A stretch of 64,000 nt of DNA from Gemmatimonadaceae bacterium (lineage in GTDB: Bacteria; Gemmatimonadota; Gemmatimonadetes; Gemmatimonadales; Gemmatimonadaceae), in NCBI GenBank assembly GCA_016720905.1, contig JADKJT010000002.1, positions 1 through 64,000 on the forward strand, in the 5' to 3' direction. The notes under the pieces are model-generated. The model was not told where the DNA came from. It saw only the letters and a program-made list of their open reading frames with translations, and searched no databases. Positions within the stretch are counted from its first letter, which is position 1; each line of letters starts with the position of its first letter. This document shows, piece by piece, positions 1-8,184 of this stretch. A program made the translations under genes and the position numbers.

Positions 1-925
1 GGCGTAGGATCGCCAGGATCTCGCGGACCGTCAGCAGTCCGTCGTTCTTTGCATCGGGTGACAACGCGATGAACGAGTTGCGTGCCAGCGCCTCGCTCGA
101 ATACGCATATCCGTGCGACGCTATGTGAATCACGCGCGCCATTGGCAACCGCTGCCGCACCATGCTCTCCGTGGCGGCCATCCCCTTCACCGCGGTGGTG
201 GAAAGTCGTCGCGCAACATCCGCTCCTTCCGCCTCCGCACCTGGAAGCGATCCCAGTTGCACGCGCATTCCCGACGCGCTGGTCGCCTGCGGCATGGTCG
301 GGTTGCTGACGATGAGCATGGACTGCGTCGTTGACAATGCTTGGTTTTCGGCCGCTACCAGCGTAGCGATGCTCGGTGCGTAGCGAATCGCCACCACGTC
401 CGAGAGGACGCCGTCGCCGTTTTCATCCGGGAGAGCCGTGAAAGGCACGACAGCGATGGCGCCAGCCGGAATGATTACGACCTGGCGCCCTTTGGTAAAC
501 AGAGCGCTCACCGAATCCGGCAGCAGAAGCTGTCGCAAGCGGCGCCCCGCCGTACGCCAGTCCGCGTTGGCCGCGACGGCCGCTACACTGCCGCGCTCGA
601 GCGCGTCACCCCGTGCCGCGAGCACCCGCGTGGCTTGGTCCACGCCCAGGAGCATGCGAAAGCCGCCGACGAGGAGTGCAAGCGAATCGGGACTGATGAA
701 GATCGTCCGCACCTGCAGCGTACCGTTCTTTTCCATCGTCCACACGGCGATGGCGTCGTCGAAGATTTCATAGGACACCACCACGTCCGCCGTACGAAGC
801 ACCTGCGCGACCAACTCGCGGCCCTCGACTGCGAGATCGGCACCCGGTGACACGATACGACTCGAGTCAGTCATCAGGTCGAGCAGCGCCCGGGCGCGGC
901 CGCGCTCACTCGCGGCCAGCGCTGC
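1..925 (-). CDS. CHAT-domain (caspase-like, clan CD) peptidase part of a TPR-CHAT protein; frameshifted from its N-terminal half and cut by the window edge
   Basis: Translating the minus strand from 925 to 1 gives one uninterrupted frame of about 308 residues with no start of its own. It opens with the ER-rich hinge typical of TPR-CHAT proteins (SERGRARALLDLM) and ends in the CHAT core. The catalytic-His motif reads VIHIASHGYA, with the His codon at 115-113, followed by the usual DGLLTVREI segment. The catalytic Cys would lie beyond base 1. The frame is +1 relative to the TPR open frame that ends at 906, so the two halves look like one gene with an extra base near 925-932. CHAT proteins are caspase-fold proteases or protease-like sensors. 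Activity cannot be judged here because the Cys is off the window. Confidence 0.75.
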
Positions 926-2360
926 GAAAGACCGCGCGCTCGCCTAGCGTGGAACGAAGCTGCACCCACGAGTTCGTCCACATCTTGTACATCGTCGCGT
1001 CATTGTCACCGAAAGCCACCCGGAAGAAATCACTTCCAGCATTCCGTCCGATGCGAGAGTGAAGCGCGGTCGCCGTATCGGCGTACGCGGAAGATGCAGC
1101 AAAGTTGCCGACGGCGTAGTTCACCACCGCGTTGACCGCAATCACCTGATACAACATCTCCGGAGATAGTCCTGCCCGGGGTATGCCAGCCGCAGCTTGG
1201 CCGTGGAGCAACGCGGAGTCTCGTTGTTGTAGTCCCGCATGGGCAATCGCGAGCGCGAGCAACGCGTACGCCCGGCTTGTCGTGTTGGCCGCAGTGGTAC
1301 GGGCGAGCGCGAGGCGTGCGTGTACCAGCGCGGAATCCGGTTGCAGCTTTGCAAAATTGATCCCGATCTCACTCTCCAACGCGGCCTCGGCTTCACTGTT
1401 GCGCAGGCGCTTCGCCAGCACCAGCGCCTCGCGCTCGTTCGCAACCGCCGAGTCGTACTGCTGCTTGCGTGTGAAGATGATGGCGCGACCGCGAAAAGAA
1501 TTCATTAAGGCGGCAAACATCGATCGCGATCGCTGCATGTCGATGGCGAGCCCCGAATAGGTAAGCGCCGAATCGAGCAGGTTCAGTCTATGAAACAGCT
1601 GCGATAGCTCGGAGTGCACGGTGCTCAGGCCAACTGAGTCTTTGACGGCTCCGAATACTGTTTGGGCAACTCGGTAGTAGGCGAGCGCCGAATCAAGTCG
1701 CCCGGCCTTGCCGTGACCGCCCGCCAGGTATCGGTGCGCATGCGCGTATGCGACGGCGTCCTTTTGTGTTGCCGCGAGTTGGGCACCCTTCACGAGCAGC
1801 GCACGCGCCGAATCCGACTTCCCGGCGTTGCCCAGCATCACGCCGTATTTCAGCAGCACTTGGATCTGCTCACTTGGACCCAGGCGGGACTCCGTTAGTG
1901 ACAGCGAGCGGCCGAGCAGCACGAGCGCGGAATCCCGTTGACCCATGTTGCCCAGTGTCGTGCCAAGTTCGGTGAGTGCGAGCGCCTCGCCGGAGGGATC
2001 ATCGACACCGTGCGCGAGTGGAATAGCGCGCCGGACGTAGTGGACTGTGGAATCGAGCTGACCGAGAATTCGGTAGCCCATGCCAGTGAAGAGGAACGCA
2101 CGTCCGGCGATAAGGCGGTCCAGCTCGGGACTGTTGGCGGCAGGAGGCGTTGAACCGCGCACGGCAATGAGCGTGAGCGCAGTGCGGGAGACCCGGATGG
2201 CCTCCTGCGCGCTGGCGATGGTTTCCCGGCCGATGGCTGCGTCGGCGTCGCGGAGCAGTGATTGGGCGCGGTCGCGCGGGGATTGTGCGGCGGCGGGCAG
2301 GGTCCAGAGCGCGAGGCCAAGCGAAATCGAGATCGCAGTTCCGAGATGGTCACGGCCCAT
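906..2360 (-). CDS. Exported TPR-repeat protein, N-terminal half of a TPR-CHAT protein
   Basis: This is a 484-residue frame starting at ATG 2360. An upstream in-frame start at 2459 exists, but only the 2360 start puts a signal peptide (GLALWTLPAAAQS) at the N-terminus. The rest is helical tetratricopeptide repeats with the recurring pattern D-S-A-L/R-A-L. The frame stops at 906, six codons after the codon TTT at 929-927, where a +1 shift would carry translation into the CHAT domain. TPR-CHAT proteins use the repeats to sense a partner and gate the protease. It lies downstream of two other minus-strand genes and may share their transcript. The frame break could be a real mutation, recoding or a sequence error. 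Confidence 0.7.
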   Translation of the reverse strand: MGRDHLGTAISISLGLALWTLPAAAQSPRDRAQSLLRDADAAIGRETIASAQEAIRVSRTALTLIAVRGSTPPAANSPELDRLIAGRAFLFTGMGYRILGQLDSTVHYVRRAIPLAHGVDDPSGEALALTELGTTLGNMGQRDSALVLLGRSLSLTESRLGPSEQIQVLLKYGVMLGNAGKSDSARALLVKGAQLAATQKDAVAYAHAHRYLAGGHGKAGRLDSALAYYRVAQTVFGAVKDSVGLSTVHSELSQLFHRLNLLDSALTYSGLAIDMQRSRSMFAALMNSFRGRAIIFTRKQQYDSAVANEREALVLAKRLRNSEAEAALESEIGINFAKLQPDSALVHARLALARTTAANTTSRAYALLALAIAHAGLQQRDSALLHGQAAAGIPRAGLSPEMLYQVIAVNAVVNYAVGNFAASSAYADTATALHSRIGRNAGSDFFRVAFGDNDATMYKMWTNSWVQLRSTLGERAVFRSAGRE

Positions 2361-2555
2361 ACCACGGCCTTCGTTAGCGACGGCGAGGCATCTACCAATA
2401 GGGGCATACGAAGTGTTGGTCACGATCCGGACGCCTCCTGAGAGCTGTGTGTCCGTCACACGCAGATGGAGCAGTTCCTGTTACCCCGCAGTGTACGCGC
2501 ATGGAGCTGGTGGCCGCGCGATAAGCGCTCCAATTACGGAGTCCGGACACGGCGC

Positions 2556-3622
2556 TCACGGAATCTTGTACAGGGCGATCTCCGAGATATAGAGAGGGAC
2601 TCCCAAGGGGCCGAGCACCTTGCTGATGGCGGCATACGGATAGGCAGTGCTTGGAGTTGGAATCACCAAAACGCTTGCGTAGTCCCACCAACCGTGGCTA
2701 GGCGGCTGAGGGATCAACGAACGCCCCCCGAACAAAGTCTGAAATCGAGGCCACATAGTGACATGGCTTGCTTCGGCAGTTCCGAGCACGTGGCGTCCCC
2801 ACGCACGGATATTGAGCACGTATGTGCCGACGTCCAAGTTGCGCATCAATACCACGATTTCCGGTTGAACGATCGACACCCGGTTCGTGAAACAGTCAGA
2901 AGGGCTGGAGGCCGCCGTCGGGGCGCCGTAAACGAGGTACTTCTGGCCGATATCCTGTAGAAGACTGCTCGAAACGGTTGAATACTGTTGCCCCATCGTG
3001 GTTGTGGGGTCTGGCGAGAACGAACAAACGCTCTCGACATCAACTGTCCAGGAATCGCGATTGGCGGGTGTATGAACGGCAGGTGCGATCCTCACGAGCC
3101 CCATTGCCGGACCCGTACTGCTTGGCGCGTATACAGTGTTCATGTTGTACAACGGGCCGCCGGTGTAATCACCGCGACTGGCGTGGTGGTCTGGTTATTC
3201 ACGATCGCGAGTCGCGCGATGCCCGCGTCGCTGTCTTCCACTCGGTCCTCGAACGCGCCTCCATCGGCGGCTTTGAACCCAGCGCGCCGCGAATGGCGCC
3301 CGCCCGTCGCAGCGAGTCCAGCATTCGCATTCCCTCCGGGCGCCGCTCGATCTCAACCAGCAACTCCTCCACGTGCTTGCGTCGCGGTGCCGCAGTGCGC
3401 GGCGGCTCATCCGCCGGCCCAGTGGCCATGGCAGCCGACGGCGCGCTGCCCGTGGCTGGAGGCGATGCCATCGCCTTCGGCGGGCGCAACGTGTCGGGGC
3501 GGATCTTGAGCTGCTGCAACAACTGCCTGCGCCGTTGCCCGGGGCGGCGGTGGCGTCTTCGGCGGACCTTGATCAACCTGCGTCTGCGTAAGCATCGAGG
3601 AAACGAGCATTGCGAAGATCAT
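2556..3622 (-). pseudogene. Frame-disrupted gene for a protein of unknown function
   Basis: Three minus-strand frames here look like pieces of one protein. From 3622 a hydrophobic start (MIFAMLVSSML) leads into a Pro-rich segment; the frame then shifts near 3546-3540. The next piece carries HVEELLVEIERRPEG and runs to about 3280. A further shift gives DGGAFEDRVEDSDAG, and another near 3165 enters the long last piece (from about 3164 to 2556), which contains LYNMNTVYAPSSTGP and ends GVPLYISEIALYKIP. Each junction needs one inserted or deleted base. No domain is recognised. It sits 42 bp after the Cys-rich secreted protein gene and before TPR-CHAT, probably in one transcript. The last piece alone could be an independent ORF starting at 3152, but it has no signal or convincing start. 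Confidence 0.45.
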
Positions 3623-3664
3623 ATGGTGACCTCTCGGATTGGTGTGATACTTTTGATCTGTGGG

Positions 3665-5104
3665 CTACGGCCAACCGCGCTTCGGCAGCGGCGTAGTTCC
3701 TCCGATCGGAAGTCCTTTAGCGCCAGGAGCGATCAGTGAGATGTCGAAGTCCGTACGCAATTCGTCTCCCAGACACATGGCTCGGTAGTCCGTGCAGACA
3801 TTTGAGAAGCGCGACCGCGCATCAGCGCGCGCTCGGTCACGCAAGGTGACCACGGTTGAGCGGTCAGCATAGCTACAATCAGCTCCCGTGCCGTCTTCTC
3901 CCGCGTGTCGTAGTCCGGTAGCTAGTGAGCAGAGAGTATTCTGATAACTCTTGAAGGCGCTTCCGCTCATCAGGGCGGTCACCACAGCGATAGTGCTTGC
4001 GGCGTCGCAGGAGGAAGACGTCGACTCCGGACTCGGGGTGACGATGTTTGGATTGGCCTTGGTGCGAATCTCCTGTCTGCACTCCCACGTCATGCCCTTC
4101 TGCTTGAGACCACTGATCTGCGCCGCCGCAATGCCGCCACGATTGCAGCCGTCGCCGCCGCTGGAGCACGACTGACCGTCGATGCAGTATCCCCTTCCGC
4201 CAGTGACCGCGTTGCCGGTGTATGGACCAACGAAAATCTGTTCGTCCGATGCACCAAACAACTTGGCGACGGAATACATGATCTTTCCTGACCAATACTT
4301 CACCTCAGAACTCGCGCTTCGCGACGCTCGAACTGTCTTGGTTGTCTCCGTACCAGCCGCAGGATCGGTTGCCTTCGTAGTTACCGTGGTTGTGGACCCA
4401 TCCGCACTATTCGTGACAGCAACCGTCGTGCTGTTTCCTGTGGCAGTATACGTCTCCGCACCCGGATCACCCGTCTCCATCATCCCCGTTCCGGGATTCC
4501 CGCCTTGGCCACGCGTCGCCATGCACTGCGCGAACGACTGGTAGCCCGCACTCCACGCCGCGACCGCATCGCTACCTTCCGAGTGCAGCCCATCGAGCGC
4601 CGTCTTGAGCGACTCGCGCGCCGCTGATGCCGCTGTCGACAGGTTCGCGCCGCTGCAGGTTGCGCCAAGCGTGCGCGCACCGGAAATGCTGGTCTGCACA
4701 CTGACCCTGAACTGGCTCGGTCCTACGTCTCCCACTCCGCCAAACGAGCCACAGCCGAGGTCGATACCGCCCCCAATCACTGACGTCAGATATTCACTAG
4801 ACGTGGGATTGATGCGCGAACCGAGCTGCTGAGCCCGATCAATGAAGAGGTCGGCAAACGCCACGCCCGTGCTAATGGCGAGATCGTTTGACACATAGGC
4901 CACCTGCCAGAGCGGGTAGCACACCAAGCGGCCGTCCGACGTGCGCGCGAGGCAGGCGAGTACGGTCTTGCTACCCTTCTTCAAGGCCGTCAGCACCATC
5001 CGCCGTGCGGTGGTGTCCTGAACGACCCGTGTCACTGGAGCCAGCTCAGAAACATTTCGTGTCGGAGCCGAAGCGAGCGCGAGGACAAGGAGCATACCGA
5101 CCAT
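3665..5104 (-). CDS. Cys-rich secreted protein of unknown function
   Basis: This is a 479-residue protein. The ATG at 5104 is preferred over an in-frame GTG at 5113 because a strong ribosome site, GGAGG, lies about 8 bases before the ATG. The N-terminus is a signal peptide (VGMLLVLALASAPTRN). The mature part is Ser/Thr/Gly-rich with a TTTVTTKAT-like stretch near the middle. The C-terminal half has many cysteines (for example CIDGQSCSSGGDGC), which suggests disulfides outside the cytoplasm. I do not recognise a family. It is first in a minus-strand run with the broken gene and the TPR-CHAT gene. A 15-bp palindrome lies about 60 bases upstream of its start. Confidence 0.7.
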   Translation of the reverse strand: MVGMLLVLALASAPTRNVSELAPVTRVVQDTTARRMVLTALKKGSKTVLACLARTSDGRLVCYPLWQVAYVSNDLAISTGVAFADLFIDRAQQLGSRINPTSSEYLTSVIGGGIDLGCGSFGGVGDVGPSQFRVSVQTSISGARTLGATCSGANLSTAASAARESLKTALDGLHSEGSDAVAAWSAGYQSFAQCMATRGQGGNPGTGMMETGDPGAETYTATGNSTTVAVTNSADGSTTTVTTKATDPAAGTETTKTVRASRSASSEVKYWSGKIMYSVAKLFGASDEQIFVGPYTGNAVTGGRGYCIDGQSCSSGGDGCNRGGIAAAQISGLKQKGMTWECRQEIRTKANPNIVTPSPESTSSSCDAASTIAVVTALMSGSAFKSYQNTLCSLATGLRHAGEDGTGADCSYADRSTVVTLRDRARADARSRFSNVCTDYRAMCLGDELRTDFDISLIAPGAKGLPIGGTTPLPKRGWP

Positions 5105-5164
5105 GAGAACCACCTCCGATCAGGTTGAGACTTCCATCGCGGTTCCACCTGACAATGCGGCCAT

Positions 5165-5179
5165 TTGACAGTGTGTCAA
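5165..5179. promoter_or_regulatory. 15-bp palindrome, candidate operator/promoter of the minus-strand secreted-protein/CHAT run
   Basis: The sequence TTGACAGTGTGTCAA is a perfect inverted repeat with 6-bp arms and a 3-bp centre. Read on the minus strand, its TTGACA matches a sigma-70 -35 box, about 61-75 bases before the ATG at 5104. No good -10 is evident. It could be an operator overlapping the promoter. Confidence 0.35.
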
Positions 5180-5274
5180 GCGACTTCCAATCAACCTCTG
5201 CTGTAATGATATCCGACATAAGTACTCATAGATCCCATTCACGCTGAGGCACTGCACAGAGGACTGCCCTCGCT

Positions 5275-6498
5275 TCACGCAGCGATCAGTGCGCGCGTAA
5301 GGTCAACCATCCGCGCATACGAGGTTACCTGCAAATCGAGCAACGCGAGCGCCAGCGCATCTTCGGCTGGGCTCACGGGGGCATTCAACGTGCTTGGCAC
5401 GACGACAGCGCTGTCCATCTTTTCCGAGAGCGCATCGCCGCCATCGACCCGATCGTCAGTCGTCGTCAGGCCGGCCCACGCAGGAATTGAGAACGCATGA
5501 GCAAACGGATGTCGGCCCGTCAGCGCTTGATAGTACAGCACGCCAATGGCGAGCAGATCCGCGGGGTGAGGTTCGCCCGCCGTTGTCACTTCGTCGGCGA
5601 GGAATCGACCGCGCGTTCGCGACATCGCGCGGCCGATCACGTTGGTGCCGGCGCGAAATGGACGAGCTTGGTCCGACAACGTCATGCTGCGTACGAATCC
5701 CTCCCAGTGTTCGCGCAGTGTCAGTCCCGCCGACAGCGAACAATGCGGCAAATAGTACGGAGGCAGAACTGGGTAGACCTCGGGTGTGGTGACGAACGTA
5801 AGCGCGTCGGCGCCTTCGCTCGCGCCTGCGCGCCCGCGCTGGCGAAGTACGCGCGCACCGGGGTCGATCAGCGCTACGCTCGTCTGGTCCGGCGCAACGA
5901 TAAGGTTCGAGCCATGCAGATCGCCGTGCAGCGTGTCGGCGAGCAGGCGCCACAACATTGGTAACAAGCGTGGGATCAGCGCGCGTTGGTTGTTCGGCGT
6001 GAGTGCGTCCAGTTGCACCCCGTGCTGCCAACTCGTCACCAACGCCGGAATCGATCCGTACCGCGCAATCTGCTGGTGGCGAAACGACACGAATCCTGCA
6101 TGCCAGCGCGCACCGTATGCCTCGAGCTGCTGAGCCTCGCTGCGCAGCAGTTCTTCACTACTCACCGGCGTCGGCCACGCCGCGGATTGATCCGCTGCTG
6201 CCGCGAGTGCCCGCTCACCCGCAGTGCAGGTCACGTTCCAGACGGTCGAAACGCCGCCAAGAGTTCGTGATGCGACAAACGCTCCGTCGTCCGACCTCGG
6301 ACTCGCCAAGGGCACCTTGAGAGCGAACAACTGGCCTGCCGCGTTGAGAAGGTACACATCGAAGTACCTCCCCGCGTGCACACGTCCAGCAACCACCGCC
6401 ACGCCCGCGTGGCCGAGATCCCAGATCCCCCAGATTTCATCTGTGTTCATGTGCATACGTCCGTGACCCGTATTCATTGGGTAGGCCTTCACGATCAT
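5275..6498 (-). CDS. Atypical protein-kinase-fold protein (HGDLHGSN / DPG type)
   Basis: This 407-residue protein has a kinase fold. Lys61 in FALKVP fits the ATP-binding lysine. The catalytic loop reads HGDLHGSN (191-198) rather than HRDxKxxN, and the metal-binding motif is DPG (212-214) rather than DFG. The later ADLLAIGVLYYQALTGRHPF (about 315-335) is the normal helix F/G region of Hanks kinases. The mixture resembles aminoglycoside- or lipopolysaccharide-kinase-like catalytic loops joined to a Ser/Thr-kinase C-lobe. It has no signal peptide or membrane segment, so it is probably cytoplasmic. Starts at 6498 (AAGGA close upstream) and 6477 (GAAGG 8 bases upstream) are both possible. It is divergent from the exported-protein and caspase run. 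Substrate unknown. Confidence 0.7.
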   Translation of the reverse strand: MIVKAYPMNTGHGRMHMNTDEIWGIWDLGHAGVAVVAGRVHAGRYFDVYLLNAAGQLFALKVPLASPRSDDGAFVASRTLGGVSTVWNVTCTAGERALAAAADQSAAWPTPVSSEELLRSEAQQLEAYGARWHAGFVSFRHQQIARYGSIPALVTSWQHGVQLDALTPNNQRALIPRLLPMLWRLLADTLHGDLHGSNLIVAPDQTSVALIDPGARVLRQRGRAGASEGADALTFVTTPEVYPVLPPYYLPHCSLSAGLTLREHWEGFVRSMTLSDQARPFRAGTNVIGRAMSRTRGRFLADEVTTAGEPHPADLLAIGVLYYQALTGRHPFAHAFSIPAWAGLTTTDDRVDGGDALSEKMDSAVVVPSTLNAPVSPAEDALALALLDLQVTSYARMVDLTRALIAA

Positions 6499-6697
6499 TC
6501 GTCCTTGTTCTCGCGTACCCGTTCATCCGGCTCCGAGGTCCGGTTCAGAGTCCGTGTTTTCGGTTAGCACTGGATTAGCAGTGTCCTACGAATCGGTGAC
6601 GGAACGATTACGGTCACCCCTTCCACCTTGCGCACCCCATTGAATGAGGCCCAAGTTCTGCTCAACGTGGTGGCATCAGCTGACCCAGGAGAACTCA
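6499..6697. promoter_or_regulatory. Divergent intergenic region between the kinase-like gene and the caspase run
   Basis: This 199-bp gap must hold promoters for both directions. It contains the inverted repeat GGTGAC-N12-GTCACC (6595-6618) and a weaker CACTG-N6-CAGTG (6568-6583). I see no convincing -35/-10 pair. Confidence 0.3.
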
Positions 6698-8171
6698 ATG
6701 GTATGCCTCCGTAGTGCGGTCGCCGGACTTCTGATTGCACCTGCCTGCCTGATCTTCCCGCGCGAGTCGGCGGCGCAAGAACCAAAGCCTGCGACGCGGA
6801 TGGCGGTGGGATCAAGGTCGGCGTATCGTATCGTGACTGATGCCCTTAGCGGCAGTGTGGAAGTGCGGGGACCCACCGGCACGCTCACTCAGTCGTGGAG
6901 CGCCGCCGCGCGCAACGTGGGTCGAGCGCCTCTGGTCACGATACCGGTGGGAAGCCCGGTTGACGTGGAAGTCGTGAACGCGAATCCGCTGCTGTATCGG
7001 TACGATGTGCAAACCACAGTGGTGGCGCGCAAACCATTGCCCTCCTGCAATTCGTTGGGCAGCCGACTGGCCGCTACCGGATTTCTCACCAGCTTTGCCG
7101 GCATTGCGTCCATAGCACAGCCCGTGCTCGGCCAAAGTATGGGACAGCTCTTTCAGGTACCACCCGCAATCGTGGAAGCGGCTACGCGCGGCGATGCGCT
7201 CATCACGGCGGGAGCCGCCGAGGCCGTCCTCACCGCCCACCGGAACGGCGTAGAGCGATACGTCGGCTTTCTCAATTCCGTGCGCAAGCTGTCCACCACG
7301 CTCGACGATTCATTGGCGGTCATCGCGGAACTAGGCGAATCACAGCCGACCGATTCGTTGCTCGACGGTCTCGTGCGATCACTTGAACGCACATACACGG
7401 GACTCAGCCAATCGGCGCGCGTTCCGCTGACGATTCGGCGGGAACAGGACGAGGCTCGCCCACATCTGAGTGCACTTGCCGGCGTGGCGAAGGGAATCGC
7501 GCGTGGCAACTACGAGGGGGACGCGGCCACGGGAGCGGCGGCGGAGGTCAGTCGACTCACCGCGACGGTAAGCGCTGCCCAGGACAACCTCACCACGTCG
7601 TATCGAACGCTGCAAGCCCTGCTGCTGCGCATTGAGAACGCCAAGGTGCGAACGCGGCAAGTGTTCAGCTTCGATGCCAGCACCGACATTCGCCGGCTGA
7701 CGCTGGATGTACAGCCGACGGCGGAGTTTCCGGAGGTGTTCCGAGGCCGCGTCGGGAGACAGGATCTGTACGCCGAACCATCGGTGTCGCTGCTCTGCCA
7801 GATTTCCGTCGGCGTGGGATTTGTGAATCAACCACCCGAATACGTCATCGGCAACGGCGTGATCGACAACCGGCAAACTGACCAGCGGTTCGCTGTGGCG
7901 GTCATGCTGCACGTTGCGCAGCAGAAATTTCCCATCCTCGGCGGCCTGGTCGGTTTCGGGTTTGGCCTCGGGGGCGCCAGATCTCTATGCCGGTGGCAGC
8001 CTTCGCGTGCTTGACCCGATGATGATCAACATCGGCGTGGCGTGGCAGCGATCGCAGACACTCCCAGCGGGTTTTGTCGAAGGACAACCGCCGCCAAGCC
8101 CGGAACGCATGTCTGACCTACCCAAACGGTATCGTCCATCGCTCTTCTGGGGCGTAAGCATCGCTCGTTGA
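6698..8171 (+). CDS. Exported, probably outer-membrane-associated protein; frameshift near the 3' end
   Basis: The ATG at 6698 is chosen because AGGAG lies 6 bases upstream and it begins a signal peptide (AVAGLLIAPACLIFP...ESAAQ). The middle is long helices (for example around EVSRLTATVSAAQDNL). The last part has alternating hydrophobic stretches rich in Gly, like a barrel or beta domain. The open frame ends at 8014 in an Arg/Trp tail unlike the rest. The sensible ending (APDLYAGGSLRVLDPMM ... FWGVSIAR) is in the +1 frame from 7971 to 8171. The switch falls on a run of five G at 7970-7974, so one extra G explains it. The protein would be about 490 residues. It is 13 bp before the first caspase gene. 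No family recognised. Confidence 0.6.
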
Positions 8172-8184
8172 CTCGGAGTCACGC

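Noticed and set aside
920..935. A prfB-like programmed frameshift at TTT-C in the TPR-CHAT gene
   Set aside because: The site lacks an in-frame stop next to the slip codon and a clear upstream Shine-Dalgarno-like stimulator. A simple one-base indel explains it as well, so recoding is not claimed.
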